NCBI RefSeq assembly: GCF_004365635.1
Contig: NZ_SOBH01000003.1
Span: forward strand, 186,001-250,000
Length of the DNA: 64,000 nucleotides
Source of the DNA: Litoreibacter halocynthiae
Lineage (GTDB): Bacteria; Pseudomonadota; Alphaproteobacteria; Rhodobacterales; Rhodobacteraceae
Reading direction: 5' to 3'
Shown here: one piece after another, positions 1 to 8,679 of the stretch
Layout of the letters: each line of letters opens with the position of its first letter
Position numbering within the stretch: the first letter of the stretch is position 1
Notes under the pieces: model-generated
Databases searched by the model: none
What the model was told of the DNA's origin: nothing
Seen by the model: only the letters and a program-made list of their open reading frames with translations
Made by a program: the position numbers and the translations under genes

Positions 1-1
1 A

Positions 2-919
2 GCCGCAAGTGGTCGGGCGCTTACTGTTTTGTGCTGCGATAACATTCGTGAAAACGGCACCAAACTGGGGGCAAATTTCAAGCGGTATCTGACCCTGCTT
101 GGGGATGCCGATCTGGCAAATTGGGTGCAGCAAAACGTGACCTTCCCGTGTTCGATGGTCGACCGGATTACGCCGCGCAGTAGCCCCGACCTCGAGGCTG
201 AAACCCGCGCGCTGTTCGGCCGTGACGGGGCCGCACCGGTGATTGCGGAATCCTTCGTTCAGTGGGTTCTGGAGGACGATTTTGCCAGCGAAATGCCTGA
301 TCTGGTTGCGGTTGGCGTTACGGTAACGAAGAATGTTCACCCCTATGAAGAAGCCAAAATCCGTATCCTGAACGGCGGACATACTTGCCTGACATATCTT
401 GCGGCTTTGCGTGGTCTGGAGACCTTCGATGCCGCAATGCGGGACCCTGAGCTGAATGCCCATTTCTGGGCCTATGAACGTGACGAGGTTCTACCAGCCC
501 TGACGCTTGATCTGCCTTTCGACCGTGCGGAATATCTTCAAAGCATCGCAGACCGTTTCGGCAATGCCGCGATCGCGGACTCCGTCTCGCGTATTTGCGC
601 GGACGGTATGGCGAAGTTCCCTATTTTCATTCGACCGACACTTGAAGAATGTTTCGCCCAAGGGTTCACACCCGACGCCGGGCTTCGGTCGGTTGCGAGC
701 TGGTATGTTTTCGCCAAGCACGTGGCGGCAGGAAACATTCCTTTTACCTATCTCGAACCCAGCTGGGCCTCTTTGGAGGACATGCTCCAAGGGGATGCAG
801 GGCTGGACGCTTTTTGTACTTCGAAGCTTCTTTGGGCGGACCTACCTGACCGCTTCCAAGACTTCTCCAACGCCCTACGCGGCGCGATCAAAGAAATGGA
901 GCTAACATGGCCGGTGTAA
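2..919 (+). CDS. Mannitol/polyol dehydrogenase family protein, C-terminal part (cut by window edge)
   Basis: Only the last 305 codons are present; the frame is open through the left edge, so the real start lies outside. The product belongs to the long-chain mannitol/polyol dehydrogenases, soluble NAD-dependent enzymes that interconvert polyols and ketoses. The end of the Rossmann part is visible (VLCCDNIRENG near base 29), followed by the helical C-terminal domain. The family catalytic triad K-x4-N-x2-H is intact in KIRILNGGH, with the lysine codon at base 356. The stop overlaps the start of the following ABC ATPase gene by 13 bases, so the two are probably co-transcribed as a polyol uptake and oxidation operon, like smo/mtlK of Rhodobacter although the gene order differs. 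Substrate (mannitol, sorbitol or arabinitol) cannot be decided. Confidence 0.9.
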   Translation, partial: AASGRALTVLCCDNIRENGTKLGANFKRYLTLLGDADLANWVQQNVTFPCSMVDRITPRSSPDLEAETRALFGRDGAAPVIAESFVQWVLEDDFASEMPDLVAVGVTVTKNVHPYEEAKIRILNGGHTCLTYLAALRGLETFDAAMRDPELNAHFWAYERDEVLPALTLDLPFDRAEYLQSIADRFGNAAIADSVSRICADGMAKFPIFIRPTLEECFAQGFTPDAGLRSVASWYVFAKHVAAGNIPFTYLEPSWASLEDMLQGDAGLDAFCTSKLLWADLPDRFQDFSNALRGAIKEMELTWPV

Positions 920-1935
920 CCATACGCAATTTGGTGAAACGCTATGGCGACGTGCAGGTTATGCATGGCGTCGATCTGGATATTAATGACGGCGAGTTCG
1001 TTGTCTTTGTTGGCCCGTCGGGGTGTGGCAAGTCCACTTTGCTTCGCATGATTGCCGGTCTGGAAGACATTTCAGACGGGACGGTTGCCATTGGCGACCG
1101 CGTCGTGAACGAAGTGGCACCTTCCAAGCGTGGCGTGGCCATGGTGTTCCAGACCTATGCGCTTTACCCGCATATGACGGTTTACAAGAATATGGCGTTT
1201 GGTCTTCAGCAGGCGAAGACGCCTCAGGACGAAATCGACCGTCGCGTCCGGTCCGCCGCCGAAGTACTGCAAATCACCGACTACTTGGAACGTAGCCCGC
1301 GTAATTTGTCGGGTGGTCAGCGCCAGCGGGTGGCCATTGGTCGCGCCATTGTACGCGACCCGGAAGTGTTCCTGTTTGACGAGCCGCTGTCGAACCTCGA
1401 CGCGTCCTTGCGTGTGCAAACGCGTTTGGAAATTGCGCGCCTGCACGAGCGTCTCAAGTCGACGATGATTTACGTGACACACGACCAAGTCGAAGCGATG
1501 ACTTTGGCCGATAAGATTGTTGTTCTGCGCGACGGTATGATCGAGCAGGTCGGCTCGCCCATCGAGTTGTACGAACGCCCTGCGAATGCCTTCGTTGCAC
1601 AGTTCATCGGTAGCCCTCAAATGAACTTCTTCGTTGCGGCCGATGTGGTTGCTGACTCCCGCCCGTCAGTCTTTGTGGATGGCGACACGTTGGGCATTCG
1701 CCCTGAACACCTGATCGAATGCGACGCAGACTCCGCCTTTGTGTCGGGCAAGCTGGAGCTGGTTGAGCAGTTGGGCGAATACGCGCTGGCTCACCTGATT
1801 TCCCCTGCCGGATCGGAGTTCATCGCCAAGATGGAAACACCGCCAACGCAGGCGCATGGCGATACATTGCATTTCACTGCGGTTCCGGAACGGCTTCACG
1901 TCTTTTCTGCTGACGGGATATCTAAAACATCCTGA
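907..1935 (+). CDS. smoK: ABC transporter ATP-binding protein, SmoK/UgpC/MalK-like (polyol or sugar uptake)
   Basis: This is the 342-residue cytoplasmic ATPase of a CUT1-type sugar or polyol importer. Walker A (GPSGCGKST) is at residues 36-44, followed by the Q-loop region, the LSGGQRQRV signature, the Walker B segment FLFDEPLSNLD and the switch histidine in VTHDQVEAM. About 100 C-terminal residues after the nucleotide-binding domain fit the MalK-type TOBE/OB regulatory domain (GIRPEHL). Length is slightly short for the family (350-370). The permease and binding-protein genes are not here and presumably lie left of the window. The ATG sits inside the end of the polyol dehydrogenase gene, which supports a polyol substrate. 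The symbol is inferred from this context; ugpC-like names are also possible. Confidence 0.85.
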   Translation: MAGVTIRNLVKRYGDVQVMHGVDLDINDGEFVVFVGPSGCGKSTLLRMIAGLEDISDGTVAIGDRVVNEVAPSKRGVAMVFQTYALYPHMTVYKNMAFGLQQAKTPQDEIDRRVRSAAEVLQITDYLERSPRNLSGGQRQRVAIGRAIVRDPEVFLFDEPLSNLDASLRVQTRLEIARLHERLKSTMIYVTHDQVEAMTLADKIVVLRDGMIEQVGSPIELYERPANAFVAQFIGSPQMNFFVAADVVADSRPSVFVDGDTLGIRPEHLIECDADSAFVSGKLELVEQLGEYALAHLISPAGSEFIAKMETPPTQAHGDTLHFTAVPERLHVFSADGISKTS

Positions 1936-1939
1936 GGGG

Positions 1940-1970
1940 TTGACCTTCCAGTAGCTGGAAGCACCATATA
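1940..1970 (+). promoter_or_regulatory. CueR/MerR-type promoter-operator of copA
   Basis: A -35 hexamer TTGACC (1940-1945) and a -10-like CATATA (1965-1970) are separated by 19 bases, the over-long spacer typical of MerR-family promoters. The spacer region carries a dyad CTTCCAG-TAG-CTGGAAG (1945-1961), very close to known CueR operators that begin ACCTTCC. It lies about 33 bases upstream of the copA start, and the regulator gene follows copA. A Cu(I)-bound CueR would twist the spacer and activate the promoter. Confidence 0.85.
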
Positions 1971-2002
1971 ACGAGTCACTGACACATTCAGAGGCTTGTT
2001 CC

Positions 2003-4444
2003 ATGCCCACGGCTACTCATCTGTCTTTCGAAATTGAAGGCCTGTCCTGCGCGTCTTGCGTGGGGAGGGCCGAGCGAGCGTTGCAAGCGGTGCAAGGCGT
2101 GGCGTCTGCCGCCGTGAATCTGGCCACCTCGCGCGCCGAAGTCGACGCGGAAGGCGCGGATGCCAAGACTCTGGTTCAAGCGTTGAGCGGCGCTGGCTAT
2201 CCGGCCGTGACGGAGGAAGCGCGATTTTCCGTTGACGGTTTGTCTTGCGCGTCCTGTGTGGGACGTGCGGAGCGCGGAGCGCAAGGTCTGGCGGGCGTGG
2301 TGGACGCATCGGTCAATCTGGCGACTGCCATAGCCACGGTGACTTGGCTGAAAGGCAGTATAACGCAGGAAGACGTTGCCCGCGCCATTACCGACGCGGG
2401 ATATGCCGCAACGCCATTGGACGCGGAAAGCAACTCACCAACACCTGAGAGCAAGCACGACGCCGAAGCGGACACATTGCGGCGCGACACCCTGATCGCT
2501 GCAGCGCTGACCTTGCCGGTGTTCATTATCGAAATGGGCGGGCATCTCATTCCGGGCATGGCCGATTTGGTCGAGCGCACTATCGGGCAACAGACAAGCT
2601 GGCTTTTGCAATGGGTTCTGGCGACGGCGGTATTGCTGTGGCCCGGTCGGCGGTTCTTGTGGGACGGGTTTCCGGCGCTGTTACGCGGCGCGCCCGAGAT
2701 GAATGCGCTTGTTGCTCTTGGCACATCTGCGGCTTGGTTGTTTTCATCCGTCGCACTTTTCGCGCCAACTCTGCTACCTGCCGGAAGCCGCGCCGTCTAT
2801 TTCGAAGCGGCAGCGGTGATCGTGACATTGATCCTGTTCGGTCGCTGGCTTGAGGCTCGTGCGAAAGCGCAGACCGGGTCCGCGATCAAGTCGCTTCTGG
2901 GGCTGCAACCTTCGGTTGCGGATGTGCGGCGCAATGGGGACTGGGTTGAAGTGCCAATCGCCGAGATCGCGAAAGGGGATGTCGTTCTGGTTCGTCCCGG
3001 TGAGCGGGTCGCAGTGGATGGCGAGATTGTCGACGGGCAGTCCTTCGTGGATGAAAGCATGGTGACCGGGGAACCTGTTCCGGTGGAACATCGCGCAGGG
3101 GATGCGGTGATTGGTGGTACGGTGAATGGCACCGGTGCGTTGCAGGTGAAGGCCACCGCTGTCGGGGGCGACACGGTGCTGGCGGGCATCGTACGCATGG
3201 TCGAACAGGCGCAAGGTGCCAAGCTGCCCATCCAGGCGGTTGTCGATCAGGTTGTGCGCTGGTTCGTGCCTGCAGTGCTGCTCGCAGCATTGGTCACGGT
3301 TCTTGTGTGGCTTAGTTTCGGGCCGACCCTTGCTCATGCGCTTGTTGCGGGCGTTTCGGTCCTGATTGTGGCGTGTCCCTGTGCCATGGGATTGGCGACA
3401 CCGACATCGGTGATGGTCGGAACAGGTCGCGCGGCGGAGCTTGGGGTTTTGTTCCGTAAGGGCTCTGCCTTGCAGACCCTGTCGCAGGTAAAAACAATCG
3501 CTTTCGACAAAACCGGCACGCTAACCATGGGCCGACCCGAGTTGACCGATTTCGTAGTATCCGAAGGGCGTGACGAGGCAATTGTTCTAGCACAAGTTGC
3601 GGCGGTAGAAGCCTTGTCCGAACACCCGATTTCAGCCGCGATCGTGCGCGAGGCCGAGGCGCGCGGAGTGAGCATCCCGACCGCTTCGGAGTTCGCCTCG
3701 ATCACGGGGTTAGGGCTACGGGCGCGTGTTGGAGACAGCGACGTGTTGGTCGGTGCTGACCGGCTCATGGCCAAAGAAGATATCGGTTTGGGCGACCTTG
3801 CCACACAGGCCAACCAGTGGGCGAATGAAGCCAAGACTCCCGTGTTTATCGCCATCGATGGCGTGCTTGTGGGTGTCATTGCGGTCGCTGATCCAGTTAA
3901 GCCCGAGGCTGCCGAACTCGTGTCTAAACTGGCCCGAAGTGGCATCAAGGTCGCTATGATAACCGGCGACACCGTTCATACCGCCAAGGCGGTCGCGCGC
4001 GAGTTAGGTATTGAAAAGGTCGTCGCTGGCGTCATGCCAGATGGCAAGGCGGACGCGGTGGCAGAATTGAAAGGCGAAGGGGCTTTGGCTTTTGTAGGGG
4101 ATGGAATCAATGACGCTCCGGCTTTGGCGGCGGCTGATGTCGGCATTGCGGTAGGAACCGGAACCGATGTGGCGATTGAGACTGCAGATGTGGTGTTGAT
4201 GTCGGGTGAGTTGTCTGGCGTGCTGCGAGCGGTTGATATGAGCAGCAGGACCATGGGCAATATTCGCCAGAACCTTTTTTGGGCTTTCGCCTATAACACG
4301 GCTCTCATTCCTGTCGCAGCGGGAGTGCTTTATCCAACCTGGGGCATCCTCCTGTCGCCTATGTTGGCTGCTGGCGCGATGGCATTGTCGAGCGTTTTTG
4401 TGGTGAGCAACGCGCTTAGGCTGCGTCGGATGGGAGGTGCTTGA
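2003..4444 (+). CDS. copA: Copper-exporting P1B-type ATPase
   Basis: The 813-residue inner-membrane Cu(I) efflux ATPase has two N-terminal heavy-metal-associated domains, each with a GLSCASC site (C16/C19 and C82/C85). Membrane helices follow. The translocation motif CPC is at 458-460 in transmembrane helix 6, the phosphorylated aspartate D502 is in DKTGTLT, the HP dipeptide is in SEHPIS, and the hinge motif GDGINDAP begins near 699. These mark the Cu(I) subgroup and predict export to the periplasm. A weak AGAGG lies upstream of the ATG. The next gene, cueR, begins directly after the stop, and the promoter region carries a CueR-type operator, so the pair forms a self-regulated copper-detoxification operon. 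Length is normal for two-HMA CopA proteins. Confidence 0.97.
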   Translation: MPTATHLSFEIEGLSCASCVGRAERALQAVQGVASAAVNLATSRAEVDAEGADAKTLVQALSGAGYPAVTEEARFSVDGLSCASCVGRAERGAQGLAGVVDASVNLATAIATVTWLKGSITQEDVARAITDAGYAATPLDAESNSPTPESKHDAEADTLRRDTLIAAALTLPVFIIEMGGHLIPGMADLVERTIGQQTSWLLQWVLATAVLLWPGRRFLWDGFPALLRGAPEMNALVALGTSAAWLFSSVALFAPTLLPAGSRAVYFEAAAVIVTLILFGRWLEARAKAQTGSAIKSLLGLQPSVADVRRNGDWVEVPIAEIAKGDVVLVRPGERVAVDGEIVDGQSFVDESMVTGEPVPVEHRAGDAVIGGTVNGTGALQVKATAVGGDTVLAGIVRMVEQAQGAKLPIQAVVDQVVRWFVPAVLLAALVTVLVWLSFGPTLAHALVAGVSVLIVACPCAMGLATPTSVMVGTGRAAELGVLFRKGSALQTLSQVKTIAFDKTGTLTMGRPELTDFVVSEGRDEAIVLAQVAAVEALSEHPISAAIVREAEARGVSIPTASEFASITGLGLRARVGDSDVLVGADRLMAKEDIGLGDLATQANQWANEAKTPVFIAIDGVLVGVIAVADPVKPEAAELVSKLARSGIKVAMITGDTVHTAKAVARELGIEKVVAGVMPDGKADAVAELKGEGALAFVGDGINDAPALAAADVGIAVGTGTDVAIETADVVLMSGELSGVLRAVDMSSRTMGNIRQNLFWAFAYNTALIPVAAGVLYPTWGILLSPMLAAGAMALSSVFVVSNALRLRRMGGA

Positions 4445-4837
4445 ATGAACATTGGTGAAGTGGCCGAGCGCGCAGGGCTGCCGGCAAAAACGATACGGTA
4501 TTACGAAGATATCAAGTTGATCCGTCCGGCACGTGACGGGAACGGCTATCGTGCGTTTAGCGAAACCGACTTACATAAGCTGACCTTCCTGAGCCGTGCG
4601 CGCGCACTGGGTTTCACCATCGAAAACTGCCGCGCGCTGCTGGCTCTTTGGGAGGATCAGTCGCGGGCCAGCTCTGATGTGAAGCGGATCGCGGGCGAGC
4701 ATTTGGACGAGATTGACCGCAAGATCGCGGACCTGCAATCCATGCGGGACACGTTGGGCGAACTTGTGCGCGACTGCGCCGGAGATGGGCGGCCTGATTG
4801 CCCGATCCTGACCGGGCTGGGAAAGCCGCGCAGCTAG
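4445..4837 (+). CDS. cueR: Cu(I)-responsive MerR-family transcriptional regulator
   Basis: The 130-residue product has an N-terminal MerR winged helix-turn-helix (MNIGEVAERAGLPAKTIRYY), a long dimerisation helix and a C-terminal metal loop. Two cysteines, C111 and C119, stand eight apart in CAGDGRPDC, the same spacing as the Cu(I)-binding cysteines C112 and C120 of Escherichia coli CueR, which points to a monovalent-metal sensor. The ATG follows the copA stop with no gap, and a GGGAGGTG Shine-Dalgarno lies in the end of copA, indicating translational coupling. It is expected to act at the dyad promoter upstream of copA. Confidence 0.95.
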   Translation: MNIGEVAERAGLPAKTIRYYEDIKLIRPARDGNGYRAFSETDLHKLTFLSRARALGFTIENCRALLALWEDQSRASSDVKRIAGEHLDEIDRKIADLQSMRDTLGELVRDCAGDGRPDCPILTGLGKPRS

Positions 4838-4906
4838 TTCACAAGCTATTGCCAAAGAGCTGTCTGATATGTCTGATGCCCGTGTTGCACGGGGGAGGAC
4901 AGGGTT

Positions 4907-6106
4907 ATGCAGGCACCAAAAAGAACAAGCTACGACGTGGTGATTGTCGGGGGTGCTATCTATGGCTCCTCGGTTGCGTGGTGGCTGTCGCGCAACCCTG
5001 ATTTTGGTGGCTCGATCTTGGTGGTGGAGCGTGACCCGACCTACGAATTCGCCTCGACCTCGCATACGAACAGCTGCATCCGGCAGCAGTTCTCGGCAGA
5101 GGTGAATATCAAGATTTCCCAGTTCGGGGCGGAGTTCATTCACGGCTTTCAGGAATTCATGCAAGACGACGCCGCGCCCAGGATCGTGTTGCAAAGTTAT
5201 GGCTATATGTATCTGGCCGACAACGAGGTCTTCGCGCAAACCTTACGTGAAAGCCAGCAGATACAGCAGCGCCTTGGGGCTGGCACCAAGTTTATGGCAG
5301 TGGATGAGATCAAGGCGGCCTATCCGTTCTACAACCTCGACGGCATCATCGGCGGCAATCACAACCTGATAAACGAGGGCTATTTCGACGGCGGCACCAT
5401 CTTCGATTGGTGGAAGCGCAAGGCCCGTGCGCAGGGGGCCGAATACGTTCATAACGAGGTGTGCGGCATCACCCGTAACAGTGCGGGCGACAGGGTTAAA
5501 AGTGTGACGCTGGCGTCGGGAGAGACCATCTCTTGCGGCACCTTGGTGAACTGCTCCGGCCCTCGTGCGGCGCTTACGGCGCAGATGGCGGGGCTGGATA
5601 TTCCGGTCGAGCCCCGCAAGCGCTACACCTTCATTTTCGACGCTGAAACCCCGCTGGATCGTGACCTGCCGCTGACCATTGACCCCTCCGGCGTGCATAT
5701 GCGCAGCGACGGGAAATACTACATGGCGGGCTGCCCGCCGGACGACGATCCTGCCGTAGCCTATGACGATTTTGTCGAGGATCATTCGATCTGGGAAAAC
5801 AAGGTCTGGCCTGCCGCCGCCACCCGCGTGCCGGCCTTCGAGACGGCCAAGCTGGTGAATTCATGGGTCGGGCATTACGCCTACAACGCCTTTGACCAGA
5901 ACGCGATTGTCGGCCCGTCGCCCGAGCTGGAGAACTTCCTGTTCGTCAACGGCTTCTCCGGCCACGGCCTTCAGCAAAGCCCTGCCATAGGGCGCGGCGT
6001 GGCGGAGTGGATCACCTATGGCGAGTACCGCTCGCTGGACCTGTCGCCCTTCGGAGTCGAGCGGATTATAGCGCGGGAGAGCTTTGTCGAGCGGGCGGTG
6101 ATCTAG
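4907..6106 (+). CDS. FAD-dependent oxidoreductase of the DAO (glycine/sarcosine oxidase-like) family
   Basis: This 399-residue flavoenzyme carries an N-terminal FAD-binding motif VVIVGGAIYGSS (G15, G16, G20), an acidic residue ending the second strand (VVERD), and a C-terminal FAD-contacting segment (NGFSGHGLQQSPAIGRGVAEW). This is the layout of D-amino acid, sarcosine and dimethylglycine oxidases or dehydrogenases. There is no signal peptide. A GGAGG lies about 14 bases before the ATG. It ends tail-to-tail with the beta-keto acid cleavage gene; the two stop codons share the tetramer CTAG at 6103-6106. The substrate is unknown; an N-methylated or secondary amine fits the family and the catabolic neighbours. 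Confidence 0.88.
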   Translation: MQAPKRTSYDVVIVGGAIYGSSVAWWLSRNPDFGGSILVVERDPTYEFASTSHTNSCIRQQFSAEVNIKISQFGAEFIHGFQEFMQDDAAPRIVLQSYGYMYLADNEVFAQTLRESQQIQQRLGAGTKFMAVDEIKAAYPFYNLDGIIGGNHNLINEGYFDGGTIFDWWKRKARAQGAEYVHNEVCGITRNSAGDRVKSVTLASGETISCGTLVNCSGPRAALTAQMAGLDIPVEPRKRYTFIFDAETPLDRDLPLTIDPSGVHMRSDGKYYMAGCPPDDDPAVAYDDFVEDHSIWENKVWPAAATRVPAFETAKLVNSWVGHYAYNAFDQNAIVGPSPELENFLFVNGFSGHGLQQSPAIGRGVAEWITYGEYRSLDLSPFGVERIIARESFVERAVI

Positions 6107-7026
6107 AACGCGGTTTGGTCACCGCCTTTCAGCGCCAGCCTTGCCCGTGCCTCGTCCGGTGTGGCGAGGCGTCGGCCCACGCCTTCGATAATTTCCTTCG
6201 CGCGGGCGACCTGCGCCGCGCTGGACGGTGCCATCACGCCTTTCTCCAGCCACAGCGAATCCTCCAGACCGACCCTGACATTGCCGCCTTGCGATGCGGA
6301 AATTGCCGCCAAGGGCATCTGGTGCCGCCCCGCGCCCAGCACCGACCATACGTAGTCATTGCCAAACAACCGGTCCGCCGTGCGCTTCATATGTGCCACA
6401 TCATCGGGATGCGCCCCGATGCCGCCCAGCAGGCCGAACACGGTCTGGATCAATAGCGGACCTTCGACTTTGCCCGCATCGCGAAAATGGGCAAGGTTAT
6501 AAAGATGCGCGGTGTCGTAGCATTCGAACTCGAACCGCGTGCCGCTGTCGCGAAGAGTGTCGAGGACGAAGCCGATGTCTTGGAATGTGTTGCGGAAGAT
6601 GATGTCGCGGTTGCCGAGGTAGTCCGCCTCCCACTGATGTTTTAGCTCCGGAAACCGCCCCAGCATTCCGAACAGCCCGAAATTCATCGACCCCATGTTG
6701 AGCGAGGCAAGCTCCGGCTGCCAGTGCTGCGCGGGGCGTACGCGCTCGGCAACGGTCATGGTTGGCGCGCCGCCGGTGGTGATGTTGATAACCACATCCG
6801 CCCGCGCCTTGATCGCGCCAAGGATCGGCGCGAACGCCTCTGCGCTTTGGTCTGGTGCGCCGTTTTCGGGATTGCGGGCGTGCAGGTGGACAATGGCGGC
6901 CCCCGCTTCTGCGGCACCCACGGCGGCGTCCACGATCTGCTCCGGCGTGACGGGCAGGGCGTCCGACATGGTGGGTGTGTGGATGGCACCTGTGATGGCG
7001 GCGGTGACGATGACGGGATCGGACAT
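6103..7026 (-). CDS. Beta-keto acid cleavage enzyme (BKACE, 3-keto-5-aminohexanoate cleavage family)
   Basis: The 307-residue TIM-barrel, zinc-dependent enzyme condenses a beta-keto acid with acetyl-CoA, giving acetoacetate and a new CoA ester. The early strand VIVTAAITGA, the zinc-ligand motif HLHAR (near residue 45), NITTGG and the conserved SLNMGSMNFG segment are all visible. The start is set at 7026 because an AAAGGAG lies just upstream and the protein then begins MSDPVIVTAA like its relatives; the longer open frame to 7518 runs antisense through the SDR gene. It diverges from that dehydrogenase gene, 58 bases apart, and converges on the flavoenzyme gene. The substrate is not predictable; carnitine-derived and amino beta-keto acids are precedents. 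Confidence 0.92.
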   Translation of the reverse strand: MSDPVIVTAAITGAIHTPTMSDALPVTPEQIVDAAVGAAEAGAAIVHLHARNPENGAPDQSAEAFAPILGAIKARADVVINITTGGAPTMTVAERVRPAQHWQPELASLNMGSMNFGLFGMLGRFPELKHQWEADYLGNRDIIFRNTFQDIGFVLDTLRDSGTRFEFECYDTAHLYNLAHFRDAGKVEGPLLIQTVFGLLGGIGAHPDDVAHMKRTADRLFGNDYVWSVLGAGRHQMPLAAISASQGGNVRVGLEDSLWLEKGVMAPSSAAQVARAKEIIEGVGRRLATPDEARARLALKGGDQTAF

Positions 7027-7084
7027 TGCGGGTCTCCTTTTCGCTGATACTGTCGTAGTGGCGAAGTTCAGGAAAGGGGGCACT

Positions 7085-7849
7085 ATGGATTTGGGTTTGA
7101 AAGACCACCGCGTGATCGTCACCGCAGGGGCAAGCGGCATCGGTCGCGCGATTGCAGAAGGCTTCCGCGATGAGGGTGCAGTGGTGACGGTGTGCGACAT
7201 AGACGCGGAGGCGTTGGCCACGGTCGACGGTATGACCACCGCACAAGTCGACGTGTCCGACCGGGACGCGGTGAGCCGGTTCATGGCGCAAGCGATCAGC
7301 GACATGGGCGGGCTGGACTGCGTCGTGAACAACGCAGGCATCGCGGGGCCGACGGGCGCGGTCGAAGACATCCCGCCAGACGGCTGGGACGATACGCTGA
7401 CGATCTGCCTGACCTCGCAATTCAACACAACGCGCTGCGCGGTAGAGGCGTTGAAAGCGAGCGCCAACGGCTCGATCATCAATCTGTCTTCACTCGCGGG
7501 GCGCGTCGGCTTTGCCATGCGAAGCCCCTACGCTGCCGCCAAATGGGGCGTCATCGGCTTCACCAAATCACTGGCGCTGGAGCTTGGCCCCCACGGCATC
7601 CGCGCCAACGCGATCCTGCCCGGCTTGGTCGCAGGCGACCGCCAACGCCGCGTGCTGGAGGCCAAGGCGCAGCGGTTGGGGCAGGCCTATGAGGTCACTG
7701 AGGCGCAGGCGTTCTCCCACGTTTCCATCAAGGACTACGTGACCCCGCAGCAGATCGCCGACCAGTGCCTGTTCCTCGCATCCACGCGGGGAAGAACCAT
7801 TTCTGGACAGGCGATCTCGATCTGCGGGGACACGCAGAAGCTGGCTTAA
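7085..7849 (+). CDS. Short-chain dehydrogenase/reductase (SDR)
   Basis: The 254-residue classical SDR is a cytoplasmic NAD(P)-dependent alcohol dehydrogenase or ketone reductase. The cofactor motif is VTAGASGIG (residues 12-20; A replaces the usual first G of TGxxxGIG). The acidic CDID after strand 2 favours NAD. NNAG, the catalytic serine in NLSSLAG and YAAAK of the active site are present. The ATG at 7085 is preceded by GGAAAGGGGG; the longer open frame to 6695 crosses the divergent gene. Facing a beta-keto acid cleavage gene, it could oxidise a beta-hydroxy acid to the keto acid that enzyme cleaves; this is inference. Confidence 0.9.
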   Translation: MDLGLKDHRVIVTAGASGIGRAIAEGFRDEGAVVTVCDIDAEALATVDGMTTAQVDVSDRDAVSRFMAQAISDMGGLDCVVNNAGIAGPTGAVEDIPPDGWDDTLTICLTSQFNTTRCAVEALKASANGSIINLSSLAGRVGFAMRSPYAAAKWGVIGFTKSLALELGPHGIRANAILPGLVAGDRQRRVLEAKAQRLGQAYEVTEAQAFSHVSIKDYVTPQQIADQCLFLASTRGRTISGQAISICGDTQKLA

Positions 7850-7895
7850 GGCTAAGCGCGATTCTTGTTGCAGTGCCCGAAGGTTCGCGTGAAAA

Positions 7896-7975
7896 TGGAA
7901 AGGCATCCGAGTAAAGTATCCCGTCTCGCCGGTCATTGCGAACCGCGGAGGAAGTGACGTCCTCCCGGATGCACC
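7896..7975. repeat. Inverted-repeat region between convergent SDR and ribH2 genes
   Basis: The 133-base gap between the convergent genes contains GCATCCG and CGGATGC arms about 55 bases apart, enclosing the string GTCATTGCGAAC that recalls widespread intergenic REP-like elements, and a smaller hairpin GAGGA-AGTGACG-TCCTC. There is no U-tract typical of a terminator on the plus strand. It may be a decayed REP-like copy or a bidirectional 3'-end structure. Only one copy is in the window, so dispersal cannot be judged. Confidence 0.35.
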
Positions 7976-7982
7976 TTTTGCA

Positions 7983-8417
7983 CTAAGCCGCCAGCGCCGC
8001 CCGTGTTTTGCCAATCATTAACGCGGCCTGCGCCGCCTCGCGGCCCTTGGTGACGAAGTGGTCGCGATAGATGGTCATGTGGTGCTCGGTCTCTTGGAAG
8101 TGGTGCGGGGTCAGGGACACTGACAACACCGGAATGCCGGTATCCAAGCCTGCCCGCATCAAGCCGTCCACGACCGCTTGGGCCACAAAGTCGTGGCGGT
8201 AAATGCCGCCATCGACCACCAGCGCTGCGCAGGCCACGGCCCCGTACTTGCCGGACGCAGCCAGATCGCGGGCGACCAGCGGCATTTCGAACGCACCGGG
8301 CACGTCGAATACATCGACTTGCGACGCGGGGATTAATTCGCAGAAACCTTCCAGCGCCCGGTCGACTATATCCGAGTGCCAGTTGGCTTTGACGAACGCG
8401 TATCGGGTGGGTGTCAT
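7983..8417 (-). CDS. ribH2: 6,7-dimethyl-8-ribityllumazine synthase, RibH2 type
   Basis: The 144-residue enzyme joins 5-amino-6-ribitylamino-uracil and dihydroxybutanone phosphate in the penultimate step of riboflavin synthesis. The segments FVKANWHSDIVD, DVPGAFEMPL, DGGIYRHDFVAQAV and LSVSLTPHHFQE match the RibH2 group known from Brucella and Mesorhizobium (decameric, weakly active) better than the housekeeping RibH1 type; that assignment is from memory of family features. The ATG at 8417 has AAAGGAG eight bases upstream; a longer frame to 8564 runs through the riboswitch and is not used. It stands alone, with no other rib genes nearby, under its own FMN riboswitch. Confidence 0.93.
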   Translation of the reverse strand: MTPTRYAFVKANWHSDIVDRALEGFCELIPASQVDVFDVPGAFEMPLVARDLAASGKYGAVACAALVVDGGIYRHDFVAQAVVDGLMRAGLDTGIPVLSVSLTPHHFQETEHHMTIYRDHFVTKGREAAQAALMIGKTRAALAA

Positions 8418-8418
8418 G

Positions 8419-8462
8419 GTGATCTCTCCTTTTGCAACAGACACGTCACCCAAGGCGATCAC
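8419..8462 (-). promoter_or_regulatory. Hairpin sequestering the ribH2 ribosome binding site
   Basis: In the minus-strand transcript GTGATC followed by CCTT (8462-8452) is complementary to AAGG-AGA-GATCAC (8431-8419), which contains the Shine-Dalgarno and ends next to the ATG. This puts the ribosome binding site in a stem directly downstream of the FMN riboswitch, as expected for an expression platform controlling translation. The fold was made by eye. Confidence 0.65.
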
Positions 8463-8492
8463 GGGCGCTCCGCCCCAAAGGGCGCAACGCTC

Positions 8493-8631
8493 GTTCTCTT
8501 TCATCCGGACTGTGACCGTCGGCTCAGGAGTTGCACCTGATCTGCTGACCCTTTGCCAAGGCAAAGGCGCTCGCGGGCTTACGGCCTTCGCCGCTTACCG
8601 CCGGTGGGGAATTTCACCCCGCCCTGAGAAC
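8493..8631 (-). promoter_or_regulatory. FMN riboswitch (RFN element)
   Basis: Read on the minus strand, the region holds the conserved RFN blocks in order: GGGTGAAATTCCCCACCGGC, AAGCCCGCGAGC, GGTCAGCAGAT and GCCGACGGTCACAGTCCGGA. The closing P1 helix is GTTCTC (8631-8626) with GAGAAC (8498-8493). The aptamer binds flavin mononucleotide and represses the downstream gene. It precedes ribH2 by about 75 bases, with an RBS-sequestering stem in between. Confidence 0.97.
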
Positions 8632-8679
8632 AGCCCCAAGATGGCGGGCCGTTCCTTGGGGTGCAAGCGCAAATGCGTC

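Noticed and set aside
1072-1620. Long antisense open frames opposite the ABC ATPase, copA and other G+C-rich genes
   Set aside because: They have no Shine-Dalgarno or family similarity and lie fully opposite genes with clear conserved motifs; such shadows are expected in high-G+C DNA.
7027-7518. N-terminal extension of the BKACE open frame
   Set aside because: It runs antisense through the SDR gene; the conserved protein start and an AAAGGAG lie at 7026.
8418-8564. N-terminal extension of ribH2
   Set aside because: It would translate the FMN riboswitch; the conserved start with its Shine-Dalgarno is at 8417.
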